A stretch of DNA of 64,000 bases from NCBI GenBank assembly GCA_003116995.1, contig BDSL01000018.1:186001-250000 (forward strand), written 5' to 3'. The stretch comes from Yamagishiella unicocca (Eukaryota > Chlorophyta > Chlorophyceae > Chlamydomonadales > Volvocaceae). This document shows, piece after piece, positions 11,721 through 24,300 of the stretch (within the stretch, counting starts at the first letter, position 1; each line of letters begins with the position of its first letter). Position numbers and translations under genes: made by a program. The notes below the pieces were generated by a model. The model was not told the DNA's origin. It did not search any database and saw nothing but the letters and a program-made list of their open reading frames with translations.

Positions 11721-13012
11721 ATGTGGCGCATCGACCTGCAGCTGCTGCTGCTGTGCGTCGTCATGCCGCCCGCCGGCAGGTGAGCGAGCAAGCGAGCGAG
11801 CAAGCAAGTACACTGACGAGCATTCTTCGTGCCGTCCATGGGAGAGTACTGTGCGTAGGGCTGCGAGGAAGACCCGTGCGTAGGGCTGGGGCACGGACGG
11901 GCAGGGGCACAACTCTCCCTCCCTGGCTCGCCCGACGACCGGCAGCAGCGACCATCGCGTCAGCAGATGCCTAGATCTGCGACGCTTATTATTATGTGCG
12001 TACCCCCGCCGGGGCTGCCTGGGATGCCCCAGCGATTGCCCGGCAGGTGGCTAGATCCCACACACGTAAGGCGCGCATGCTTCGACAGCTGCTCTCTCCC
12101 ACCTGCAGCGTAGCACCGGTAACCACATGCGTTCCAGTTGTGCCACTGATGAAAGTGCTGAGCGCCGCACGGGTTTTCCTTGCCACCGCCGGTTCTTTTC
12201 TGAACCCCCTACCCCCCGCCGCGTCGTGTAACCTGTCTTTGTGCCACCCCTCCCCTGCGCCGCAACCAGCTACGCCGTCAAGTACATCTACGCGGGGCCG
12301 GTGGCGGCGGACTTTGCCACCGTGGACCTTTTCCTCAACCTGCTGTTCACGGTTTGCGGCTTTCTCCCAGGTGCCGGGGTTGAGATTGCGCCGGTGGGCG
12401 GGTGCTTGTTACCGGTACTTGCTTGGCGGGCAGCTGGCTGCTGGCTGGCTTGTTAGGTTGCGGCTCGTTTCTTGGCCCGCTGGCTCCTGGCGGCGGGGCG
12501 CAACGTGGGAGCGTGATGGGTCGGCCCGCGCGTTGCAAGCGGCGCAGGTGGGCGAGTACGTACGGTACCAAGCCGCCCTCGGTCGGCACCCAGCGACCAC
12601 GTTTGTTGCCATTGTTAGCTGGGAGCCGACTCCGGGCTACAACGACGTTACTTGTCGTTGTTAGCTAGCAGCGGCGGACTCCGGCTACATCGACAACAGA
12701 CGTGGTCGGTGGCTGTCGACCGAGCGAGAGCGGCAGCCAGGGTCCTCGTTTACAGCGCATTGGCTGCTTTAGTGCTAGCTTTTTTATTATCCGTCATGCT
12801 CTTCTGGTGCCCTTCCCATCTGATGACGAACGGCGGGCGGGTGGTGACCTGCAGGTGTAGTCCACGCGCTGTACTTGTTTGCCCGCCACAAAGGCTGGAT
12901 AATAGCGACCGCGCTGGACGCAGCGGCGTTGTGGCTCCTGACGATATTGGTGGCGGCGGTGGCGCGGGCGGTGCAGCGGCTGGCTCGTCAGGCCCGCACC
13001 ATGCCCCAGTAG
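11721..13012 (+). CDS. Putative small multi-pass membrane protein
   Basis: Family not recognised. ATG at 11721 opens exon 1 (11721-11779), which ends in phase 2 at a GTGAGC donor. Exon 2 (12270-12370), after a CAG acceptor, continues in frame to give a hydrophobic stretch including YAVKYIYAGPVAADF and VDLFLNLLFTVCGFL. Two further hydrophobic stretches fit later exons: about 12700-12850 (VLVYSALAALVLAFLLSVML) and about 12862-13012 (WIIATALDAAALWLLTILVA, ending in TAG at 13010-13012). The junctions between 12371 and 12862 could not be made to fit in phase, so an exon is missing from the model or the gene is degenerate. Three or four membrane spans are expected. It is the only plus-strand candidate inside the minus-strand array, and it is not clearly related to the tandem copies. 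Confidence 0.4.
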
Positions 13013-15308
13013 CCACCGGCCCGCTGCTGCTGCTGCGGCGGCGGCGGCGGTGGGGTCGTCGAGCGCTGGAGATGTGATATGCACGCACGCGCCTGCTTAC
13101 GGCAGCCGGGCTGGCGCAGCTGTGACAGGCGCCGCAGCTGCCTTGCTTGGCGTGCCGAGGTTTGGTCTACTTGCGGCTTTCGCTCGCTTACTTCGCCTGA
13201 GTGGCGGGACGGACGGCCGGGCGCGGAAAGGGGACGCGGAAAGGGGGATATGATCTGCATGTGGGGCGAAAATTGTTACGGGTCCGGCTAAGTGGGGACA
13301 ACGTTGCTGCTTACCGTCAGTCCATTGCGTCAGCAGGGGACGTCTTGCTTGTGTGCTACGATGCTGCTGCGACAGATGCAGCGCAGCAGCTTGATTGATG
13401 CTCCATCCGCGGTCAAACTACATGCCTGCCATGTCAGGTGGTGAACATTGTGTTCGTGCCCAAATGAGTGAACTGCAGCCACGTACGCGCACAAGTGAAC
13501 GGTAGCGGCGATTTGGGTCGACTGATGGAGAAACTGATGAAGAAACCTGTCTGCGCGCATTATACAAAGTAAGCCTTCGATGCTGTACTACGGCTTATTG
13601 AAAAGGGCTTGCAGGCGGATGTCCGTCTACATAGTGCCCAGCATACAACACTACTGTTGCTGACATGTTGTACAAAGACGCTGGGTAACATAGCACGCAG
13701 CCAGTAGCGCTGCAGGGAAAGTTGTTGATTTCGGATACGTCCGACCTGTACGACGCTCATGTGCTGATGTGGCGTGTGGCTGGGCGCCTGCTGCTAGGCA
13801 GGTGGACGGCGGCGTGGTTGGTTGACGTTGCATGTATGTTGCACCTCCACGTGAACTACTGTTAGTTGACCGAAAGTGACCCGGAGTAGTTGTGGGTCTT
13901 GGGTCGCTGAAAGGGGACGTACTGTCCGTCGGTGTCGAAATGCATGTAGGGCGGTGTCCAAGCAGACTCGTGGCGCATCATACGTAAGGTTTGAAACCCT
14001 GGCCATGTGCTTCATGCTGAGAGTGTGCGTGATCGGTGCGTGGGAAACTTCATGCAGCAGTCGTTGCCATGCGTCAATCCTGCGTCTTCGCAACGAGCAC
14101 GGTCGAACGGTGTTGTGACAGCGACCAACATATGGCAGGTCCGTCATGTCAAGGACCGGTCACGCGGTCAGGTATCGCTACCAGCTGCAGTGTAACGCCG
14201 CAATTGTGCAACCGCATGTGTCTACGCTATCATGTCCCCACAGCAGTCTCCGGCGGTCGCGGACACCAGGTGTAATACTGGACTCCAGGCTCGCGAAGCG
14301 GTTGTGCCACTGCTAGGGTACGACAGCGTAGGTACGATAATTAGATAAGGTCCGGAGCTTACGTGCGGAGCTCTGGACAAAAGAGTGCCACTTATTCGGG
14401 CGCGCGATGGTCGCCCCGCACCCTTATCAACCCTTAAATAGCGCGAAGGGCTTGCTTGCGGTCAGCTCGAAGGGCCTGCTTGCGTAAATGAAGCTCCACT
14501 TTCATCTGCTTGCGTGACCGGTCAAGCAGCGTTCCGTGAAAAACATTCCTACCATACCTCCGCTTGGCAAGCCTATGTGCCGTGCGTCGTACAGCACCTA
14601 TTCTTCTGACAGCTGTAGAGGTAACGGTATGCGTGTGTGTAAACTATATAGGAGCCGCTGGCCGATGCTAACGCTAAACGATGCTAGGGTGCCGGTGAAC
14701 CGGTGAGGGACTCGTGCCCGAGCCAACGGGCGTCAACATGAGGTAAAGGGGACTTACATGCGCATGCTAAAAATGCGCTGAAACGCCAAACGGCACCCTC
14801 GCCCGCCCGCCCGCCCGTCCGACAGCAGCAGCCGCAGGGCAGCCACTCAGGGCACCGTGTTTGCTTTCCTTCCGCATGCATGATCACGTGCGGCAAGCAT
14901 GATTGCACACGTACGTGTCACCGTGTACCACTGTACAATACGAGTTTCCGCCTCAGCGAACCGGAGGCAAGTACACGGCGCGCCCCGCAAGGTTTCTCAA
15001 GCAACTCATCCAAGAAGTCCATCTCCTACGACAGCTCCGAAACAACCTCAGATGAATGGGGACATGAGAAAACTCTCCGTTTCCGACCGCTCCGTAGCTC
15101 TTGACTACTGTCCTTCGCTGCGCGGAGGGTCCCCGCCCCTCGAGGGCTGAGCCAACCACGACAACATGTGCTCCCCCCGCTGGGTTTCCTCTCATACCCC
15201 CCAAGCAAGCCAGGCCACATGACTAAAACACATCGCCTCGTGCCGTTAAACCACCACAGCCTTCTTCAGCTCGCCTAACATGGAGACGCCGGGTGCCCCC
15301 TTGCTTCC
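13013..15308. other. Intergenic region between the small gene and copy B
   Basis: No gene is supported here. Short frames occur on both strands without splice or family support. A minus-strand TGTAA (plus TTACA near 14754) could be the poly(A) signal of copy B, giving a 3' UTR of about 550 bp. Confidence 0.45.
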
Positions 15309-18300
15309 TCAGGTGGCGCTCGGACCGGCCCCCTCCCCGCCCTGCATCGCGGGGTCACGATGCCCGCCCGCCCCCTCGACCTCTTCCGGAAGGCGCGCCT
15401 CAACCTCCAGGAAGCGCCACCGCCAGCACACGTCTGTCACACAGGCCAGGACCATCGAAGCAGCGACCAACGAAGCTGCGGCGGCGGTCCGCAGCCCTGG
15501 CTCCCGGCTGCTGCTGCTGCCACCGAGGAGCCGCTGCCTGCCGGGCACTGTGAGGAGTAGAGCCAGGAGCGCGGCGTCGGCGGCCCAGCAGCAGCAGTAG
15601 GATCGGACCCGGACCTGCACCGACGCACAGGCAGCAGCAGCACAGAACCCCGCAGGCGCAAGTGTGCGAAAGTAAGCCCAGGGCTGGAGGCGACGAAAAC
15701 GGTGAACTGGAATTCGTGCAGGGCTCAATAGCGCGACGAGTTACATGACGCGGTGCCAAAATCAGACAGGGAGGCTAGCTTGGGCACGCAAGCCCCAGCC
15801 GGCATTTCCACATCCGCTTGCGAGCGAGCTTCGGGTAGGCAGCACCGTGTGTGGTTAAACCTCCCCTTCCCCCCGCGCACACCGGCCCTCGACTCACGTT
15901 CCCCAGCACGGGTTGCAGCAGCACCAGCAGCGCCGCCAGGTCCCAAACCATCGGCAGCAGCCCCGCGGGCGCCGCTGCGCAGTAACAGGCGTACACGGCC
16001 AGCAGCGCCATGCTGGTCAAATGCACGACCCGCACCAGCAGCTCGCGCTGCCTGCGTAGTGCAGGACGTAGCGCAGGACGTAGCGCAGGACATAGCGCAG
16101 GATGGGGCCAGGAGGGCCAGGGCAGGACGTAGCGCAGGACGGGGCCAGGAGGGCAGGCAAGGCGGTGTTGGTTTAGGTGAGTGGTGCTGGCGTCAGCAAA
16201 AGCCTGAACGCAGGTCGCAGCCCGCGCAGCTACCGTGCGGGTTGCCTGACACGCCGGCCTCGGGGCCAGCTGCGAGGGCCTCTGTCAGGTCTCAGCAGCA
16301 CCGCCTGCCTGTGCCTGATGTCTGATGGCGCCAACGTCACGTCCGCAGGGGGGGTGAGGGCCGTGTGCTGCTGGGCACGGCGAGCGGTGGGGGTTTTTGG
16401 CGCGTCGCTGGGCCTCAGGGCGGCGGCGGGAGCCTTTACCAGCAGCCCGCATGTGCAGTGACCGCGGTTGTTGGCATCGCGGCAGGACGGACGCGCCACG
16501 CCGTCCCGTCGTACCCTTCCCAACCCAACTCCTTTAGCCTGCCCGCGCCATCCACCCTAACCACCTTGCACGCACCCACTCTCCTACATGCCAACACGGC
16601 GGCTATCACGTCAAAACAGGAGCATCACTAACGTTCGCACGTATGGCGGCGCGAGTGTGGCCGAGACAGACGTGCGTGGCCCGGCCGACCGTCTCACCTA
16701 TGCAGTGTGCTCGTCGCGGCCGAGGCTGTGGCGCTGGAGAGCACAGCTGGCAGCGCCAGGGGCGCGAGCGCGAGGCCCGCCGCGGTCCCCAGCCGCACCA
16801 GGTCCGCCTTCAGACCCGCCAGCCAGTGCGAACACCCTGCACCGCCGCTGGCCGGGTCGCAGCCGCCGCTGCCCACCCGCCCAAAGACCGGCTGCTGCTG
16901 CTTGCCGAGCAGCGCCCACAGGACCTCCAACCCCGCCATCGCCACGAGCGCCATCAGCAGCGGCCCCGCGGCGGCTAGCACGGCCGCAGCAGCTGCCTCC
17001 CAGGCGCGCGCCTTCATGCCAAGAAAGGCCTCGAAGCGGTGCTCCATGCCTGGATGCGCGAAGCCCAGCAACACGGCCCGCAGCAGCCCGCCGGCGGAGG
17101 CAACACGCCTATCGGTGGCGCCGCTGCCACCGCTTCCGCCTCCGTCGTCGTCCGATAGCGCGGCTGCGTCGGCGGCGTCTCCCGGGCTGTCGATGAGGGT
17201 GCCGGTGGGGCCGGGGCCGGCTACTGCCGGCGGTGGTTCCCCAAGCAGGTGGCGCAGCGCCTCTTCGCCCACCAGGTTTCCGCAGCGGATTATCACACCT
17301 ACGTCGGGGGTTTGGGGTCGAGGTTTGGAAGGTGGGAGGGGGAGGGGGGCTGATTTAGGCCGAAGCTGGCGGCGTTGGGCACAAGAGAAGACAGCAGGGC
17401 ATGTGCTGGTGGCGCATGAGGGACGTGTTTTGCTCGCAAGCAGCGCCACACGTGCATTCGTGCAGTGAAAGTCCACCAGTTGCTAAGGATCCGTGCACAA
17501 CCGCCCGCTGTCGGTCGATGGGTCTCACAGCCAGCAGCAGTTATGCCCATATGTTCGTCCCAGCAGCAGCAGCAGCTATCTGCCGCACCCCTGGGACCCC
17601 CGCACGCAGCGGGTGGCCATGAACCGGTAGGTAAAACTCTTGCACGGAACCCTTCGACATCGGCATCGCTTTTGACGCTGCCGTCCGGCCCACCTGCGAC
17701 CTGCATCTCCCCCAGCAGGTACTGCAGCGTGTGTGTCAACTGCAGGTCGGTCATGTACGACACAAGGCCCGTGCCGAGCTCCTCCAGCTCCGCCAGGTGT
17801 CGCTCAAAGTCGTCGTCATCATCAGGGGCCGGCGACCGGTCCTCCCCGCCGGGTGCACCGCCTGCGTCCTCCTCCTCCACCTCCGCGCCCACCCTCTCGC
17901 ACCCCAGCAGCAGCGACACCACGTCGGAAACGAGCGCGGAGAAGTGGTGCGTGAAGGCGCGAGCGCGAACGACCCGCGGGTCGCAGAGCGGCGAGGCGGC
18001 AGCCATCGCCGCTCGCTGCATCTCGCGCATGAGGCCGCACAGCTCCGCCGCCACCGCCTGCGGCACCACAGCGATCGGCGTGTACAGCAGGGCGCTTAAG
18101 GCACCGAGCCGTGGCATGGCAGGATCTGCATCCTCCTCCTCCTCCTCCGGCGGGAGCGGGTGCTTCAAGCGTCCCGGCAGCCGCCGCTGGGCTTGCCGTG
18201 TCTGCCTGCATGGCAGCACCAGCAGCGCCGCGCTGCCCTCCTCCAGCCCCGACAGGTCCAGGCTGAGGTGGGGTTTGGCCGGCGAGTGGAGGGTAGGTGG

Positions 18301-21300
18301 GTCAGGCACGCATGTCTGTTTGCGTGCCAGTTGTGTGGTGGAACGACACGTAGGACACGTACGGCACATGTATGTACTACAGCTCGGGGAGTGGATGTAC
18401 CACGGCACCTGTATGTACCACCTCGCCGCTATTCCGGGACCTAAAACGTGTGGACCGCTGAGCCCCACTCTTCCAATAACATCCATACCGGTAACTTTAA
18501 GCACGGTGGCCGGGTCCCTGGCCTACTACGTACAGTAACCGCCACAGCCTCACACTCCTTGTTTTGACCATTGCGCGCTTGCGCCATTTCCCTCCACGCC
18601 TCCTCCACCCCTCCCCCTTCGTGCCCCTTTGAACCCCCGCCCCCGCCTCCCTGCATGTAGGGCCTAACCCACCAAACACAGCACACCGCCCCCCCCCCGT
18701 CTTTTGTATGTACCCTCACCCCAGTTCTCCAGCATGCATCCTAAAACGTCTGTTCTAAACGGTTTTTTCTCGCATCCACGGGACTTCCTCAAAAACCCCC
18801 GCACCCATACCGGACCCACCTGACGCTCGCCCCCCTCGGCCCCACACGCAGCCGCTCTACCTCCGCTATCACGGCGCCGTGCTGCTTCACCACCATCCGC
18901 ACGTCGGCGGACAACGGCGCGGCGACTGCGGCGTCCGCGGAATCCAAGACCGCCCGCGCGCTGCTGGTGCCAGCATGCGAACCGTACGTACTGCAGTCGC
19001 TGCTACCGCTGCCGCCGTACTTTGGCGAGGCGCTGCTGCTTGCGTCGGTGCCCCAACTGCCCTCGCCGCTGCTGCTGCCGGCGCTCTGCGCGGTGCTGTG
19101 CGCGTCGATGAAAAGGTCTACGCGAACGCAGCGCTCGACCCCTCCCCGGCAAGTGACGAAGGCCTCCGAGGTCCGGCACCCCGCAGCCGCTTCCTCCCCG
19201 ACCTCCCCGGCGTCGTCTGCTAGCTGTGGGGCCGCGCGGTGCAGGGCTGCGTGCCCTCCGAATGGAGCAGCCGCCGGCGGCGAAGCGTGCTGAGCTGCCG
19301 CTAGTGCTGGTTCTGGTTCTGGTGCTGCGATACAAACTTCGCCGGACTCGCCGGAGGAGGAAGGCAGCAGCTGCTGCAAGTTTGGTGCGGAGGCTTGACG
19401 CCTGTGGGCGGGGGACCTGGGTCCCCGGGGAGAGCGCTCGAATGGCTCCGCCCCGAGCGCCGCACGCGCCAAGCGCAGTGCAGGCAGTGGCGGTGGCGGC
19501 GGCTCCGCCGCCGGCAGCACACCGGCAAATGGCGTGGCGTTAGCGGGCCTGTGCAGTGACCGATCCTCCTGCGTCTCCCTGGCGTGCTGCAGCGGCCCTG
19601 CTGGCCGCTGCCGCCGCTCCCCAGCTACACCCGGATCCGGATCAAGCCGCTGCCGCTCCTGGCGCTGCCGCTCCTGGTGTCCCCTCCCTGGCGATGGGAC
19701 CTTCCCGCCGCCCCCAGGTGGCGCCGCCCCGCTGGACTCACCAGCAGCGGCAGCAGCACCGTCAAGCAGCGGCTGCTGCTGCTGCTGCACGCTGCCGCCA
19801 CCACGCACCTGCCGCCAGGCGGGCGGCGCCGGAGCACCACGCGGCCTGCAAGCCCCGCTCCTGCCCACGTCCCTAAAGTCCGACGCGTCGAAGGTACGTC
19901 CACGCCCGACGGGCCGGCGGCGGCGCTGAGGCCTCCCCTCCGAGCTGGGGGAAGAGGAAGGCCGGGAGGTCGGTGAACGAGGTCGCGGAGCCAGCAGCCG
20001 CTCCATCGCCGCCACCACCACCTCCGCCTGACGCCCTTGGTTCACAGGCTGCGGGCGCCCTTGGTTCACAGGCTGCGGGCGCCCTTGGTTCACAGGCTGC
20101 GGGCGAGGCGCAGGTGTCCTGACTGCCGCCGCCGCCATCTCCGCCTCCGAAACCAGCAGCGGCGATGCTACATCCATAGCAACGCTGCCGTCGCCACTGG
20201 TCCCGCCCGTGCGCCCGCCGCCTACGCCGGCGGCGCCAAGCAACCCATCGCGGCTGCTGCGGTTGCTGCTGGTCGCGGTTGAGGTGTCGCCGTGCACGGC
20301 GCCGCGGCCGTCTCCGCTGACGTCCCTGCTGGGTGTCAGGTGGGAGAGGTCGCTGCAGTCGGCGCTGCTCCACTGCTGGAACACCGACGCGCCCGCAGCC
20401 CCGCCCCCAAGCGGCGCAAGGTTGCTGTCCTCCGGGGATTGCCCGCCGCCACGGACTGCAGCAGCCTCGCCGGCGGCGGCGGCGGCTGCGCTGGTGAAAG
20501 GGGCAGCGGCAGCCGCGGCGGCGGCGGTAGGGGTGGCGGTGACGACTGGCGGGTGCATGTAAACAACGAGGCTCGTCGCTGGTATGACGTGGGCGTCGGG
20601 GTGGGGCGTGGAGCGGACCGCGGCGGCGGAAGATGGTGGCGTGTCGAAGTCAGGGTCGGCGGCCCCTGCGGCAGAAGGCATAATGCCCAGGGTGTACTCA
20701 TCATGGCCGGAAGCGTGCGCCGCCGCCGTGGACGCGGGCTGATGGACCCAGATGACCTGCAGGTGGCGATGTGGGCACACGACAACCAGCCGTCTTCCGG
20801 GGCTCGGCAAGCCATGCTCCTCCCAAGGGATGCTCCTCGTAACGGCGGCCCCGTGCTGCTAGTCGCATTGTGACCCTCAGGCTGGCTATCTAGGCCTGTA
20901 GCGACAAACCTCCTATACAAGCGAGCGTCTGGAGCCCGCGCGCGTGGCCCTCCCGCCTCCATCGCGCAGGAGCCACTTCACCGGATACTGCACAAGTGGA
21001 GCCCCCTCACCGGATACTGCACAGCTGGAGGCGGGGAGGCGGCCGAAGTAGTGGGGGCGGAACCGGTGGCTGCGTTGTGAAGGCCACGGGCGGCAGCGGT
21101 AGCGGTGCCGCCGCGACCCGCGATTTGATGCCGGAGCTCCTCCTCCATGCCCCCCAGGGCCACGGCCAGCTCGTCCTCGCCCAGTTCGTCTCCGGTGTAC
21201 TGAGGGCCGCAAATATAATTACACGGCAGCCCGTCGGGACATGGGCAACATTGCGGGCAGGGAAAACACGCACGGTCGCACACTCAGTTCCTATCCTGGA

Positions 21301-24300
21301 GTGTAGACTCGGGAAAGGTGTAGTTATTAAGTTAGCCATAAGGACAACTGGCATCCACAACCCGACAACCTTGGGTCCGCATTGACTCTGTCCTACACCT
21401 TACCCCCCGCCCCACCTGCAGCCGCAGCACCACCTCGACGCAGCCCCGCAGGCAGTGCACCTGGGTGGTGTAGCCCAGCCAGCGGTTAGAGGGACCGGCC
21501 GCGGTGCCGGCGGCAGCGAAGCCGGCGGCTGCGGAGCCGGCAGCGGCGGAGCCGGCGGCGGCGGCGGAGGGGGTGGTGCGGTGGAAGGGCCCAACGCCGC
21601 CGGCTGCCCTTGGCTCCCTTTCCGCATGGCCCCGGTTCATCACCGCGTCCACCGTGGAGTGCGCGGCGGCAGTTAGGTGCGACGCCACCCGCTCGTACGG
21701 CACTCCGGCGGGCGGCTCCAGCTGCGAGCATGAAGGCGGCAGGCGGAGACATCACATTGGGCGAGGGGGTGCGCGAGGTAAGGACGGAAACGCGCCGTCG
21801 CAACGGGCCTTGCACCCTAACGAACAAACGAATACATGCATGCCCGCCTGCCTTCTTGTCTACCCTAGCCTCATCATCCCAGCCGCGGCAGCGGCTCTGC
21901 CCGCCCGCCCGCGCTCGCCTTGTACACGACAGTGACGTGCTGCATGGGGGACTCGTACAGCACTGAACGCCGCGGCGGCGGGGCGAGGCGCCGCACCGGC
22001 GCGGCTGCAAAGCCCGCGGCTGCGCTTGATCGGGCGGCACCGGGCTGCCGCAGGGCCGCGACCGCGGGTCCCCGCCGGGCTGATGGCGGAGGCGGCATGC
22101 CGGGAGGCAGCTCGCGCTGTGCCAGCCGCCTCACTCCCTCCGACGACACCAGTGGCGGTGGCGGCTCTGGTTCCGGCTGCGGCCTCCGCCTCAATCTAGG
22201 CGCGGCTCCCTCCCTGCCGTGTACCTTTTCCTCCGGCAGCCGATCAGGCGGAGGCGCGGCGGCCACCGCAGTGCCGGCGGCTGCCGCAGCACCCGCTGGC
22301 AGTTGGGCGGGATGCTCTGCTGCACCTACTGCTGCTGCTGGTGCGGCCGCACCTGCTGTTGGCTCAGGCGAACGCCGGAGAGGCTGCTTGGCGGTACGCT
22401 GCTCGCTGGTGACACCCTCCCTTCGAACCTCAGCTCCGCTCGCCTCACGTGGCACCTCATGTGGCATCTCCCCCGCCCCCTCCCCCGCAGCCGTCGCGAT
22501 CTCCCATCTACCGAAGCCGGAGGGCTGCCGTGGCCGCCGCGACGGCGTCAGTCTGGCGAGTTCGGCGGAACGACCGCGGAGCCTGGAGGGGGTGCAGTAC
22601 CTGCAGCTGATGGGCTCGGTGCCGCCGCAGAAGCCGCACGCAGTGATACTGCGCCGGACGGCGTCAACAGGGCTGTCCACCATGTCCTCGTCCATGCTCA
22701 ACGAGCGTGGGAGGACCGGGGGGCTCTCTAGGGCCAGCCGCGGCCGCTCCGGCACGGCTCGACCACGCGGGAGGCGGCGAACCCCAGGCGGTGAGCCGGG
22801 CTGCCGCAGCTGCGCAGCAGCAGCAGCAGCAGTGGGGACGGGGCTGCCGCCGCCGCCACGCAGTCGGACCTGCGGCGGCGACAGGCTGCGGCTGCCGCTG
22901 CCGGGGGTCGCAAGCGCAGCTCCGGGCAGCGCGGAGGGCCTTAGCGCCCGCGAGGGTGTCATGGGCGGCGGCGGCTCGTCGTGGCGCGCTGTGGTGGGGA
23001 GCCGCGCGGGTTGGTGGACAGGAGGGGTGGGTGGTTGCGCGCGAGAGGAGGAGGGCAACTGAGGGTGCGGCGGGCTCCAGCGCAGCGGGATGTGGATGTG
23101 GGTGCGTGCCGCCGGCTCCAATGGGGCGGGCAGGCAAGCCGGTGCAGGCAGGGGCGCCTGCGGCGGTCAGGCCTGGCCACACGCTGCTAACGGGGCGCAC
23201 GGACGCGACAACCCATACCGAGCGGCTACCCCGGCGATGAGGCCGCCAACGCGCCCACCTGCCACCTCTTACCTGCGACTGCGTTGCGCACCGCATCCAG
23301 AGCTGCGCGCTGCCGGCTCCGAAGCCCCGTGCGGACCACATAAGACCGAGAGGAAGAGCCGCTGCCAGGCAGCGGGGTAGGGGACACGGGGCGGGCAGGT
23401 CAGGCAGGGGAGTGGGGCAGGTTTGGGGTGTCACGGTGTGGTAGGCTGCTGGCCTTCCCCCCCCCCCCGTATAGAGCGAGGAGGATGCGTGCACTTTCTG
23501 GCGGCCCGCTATGTGCTGCTGTTCCGCCGGCGCTTTCGGCCGGTGCGGCCGCTGGCTCCCAGGTTCAAGGAATGCCACGGATGCGGGCTGCTCAGGAACC
23601 AAAGTCCCGCAGCCCCTCTCCCTACCCAGCGATCCATGGCCGCGCATGTACGAAAGCACTGGCAGCATCCACCCAGGCACCCGGCCACCGACCCACACAC
23701 CTATTCGTCGGTCTGCCAGCGTCATCTCCGGCGCCGGAGGCTTCCTGCGGGAGGTCTGCGGTGCGCCAGGGCAGCCGGCACCAGCGCCCGGCGGCCTGCA
23801 GCTCGGCAAGGCGGCGGAAGGAGGGCGCCAGGGGCGCCGCGCAGCCGCAGGTATCGTTCAACAAAAACGATCGCCCAGGTGCGTGGTTACGCAATTCCAC
23901 GTTGACCCAAGCTAGACGCGTACGGGTGTGTGGTTGCGCAATGTAAGGATTGCAAGCACCGCGCGCCAGATGGCAAGGTACATGTCAGCACGCAGTGCAT
24001 GCATGCATGCATGCCAGCCACCCAACCCGTTGCCTCCGCCTGTTTGCCGTTGCCGCGGCACGCGTCAGCGTTTCCGAGGCCATGCGGACGGCTCATAGCC
24101 GACGCTCTCCGTCAGCAGCCCATACGGGGCACCTCCGCCGCGCTGGAAGTAACACAACAACCGCGCGCGCCGCGCTCCTTGCCTGGAGTAGCACCTGCTG
24201 CCGCGGCTTCAGCCGCACCAGCGCCTCCGTCAGCAACGCATCCAGGAGCCAAGCCAGCACGCCGCCAGCGCACATCGCCAGCAGCGGCCTCGCGTTCACA

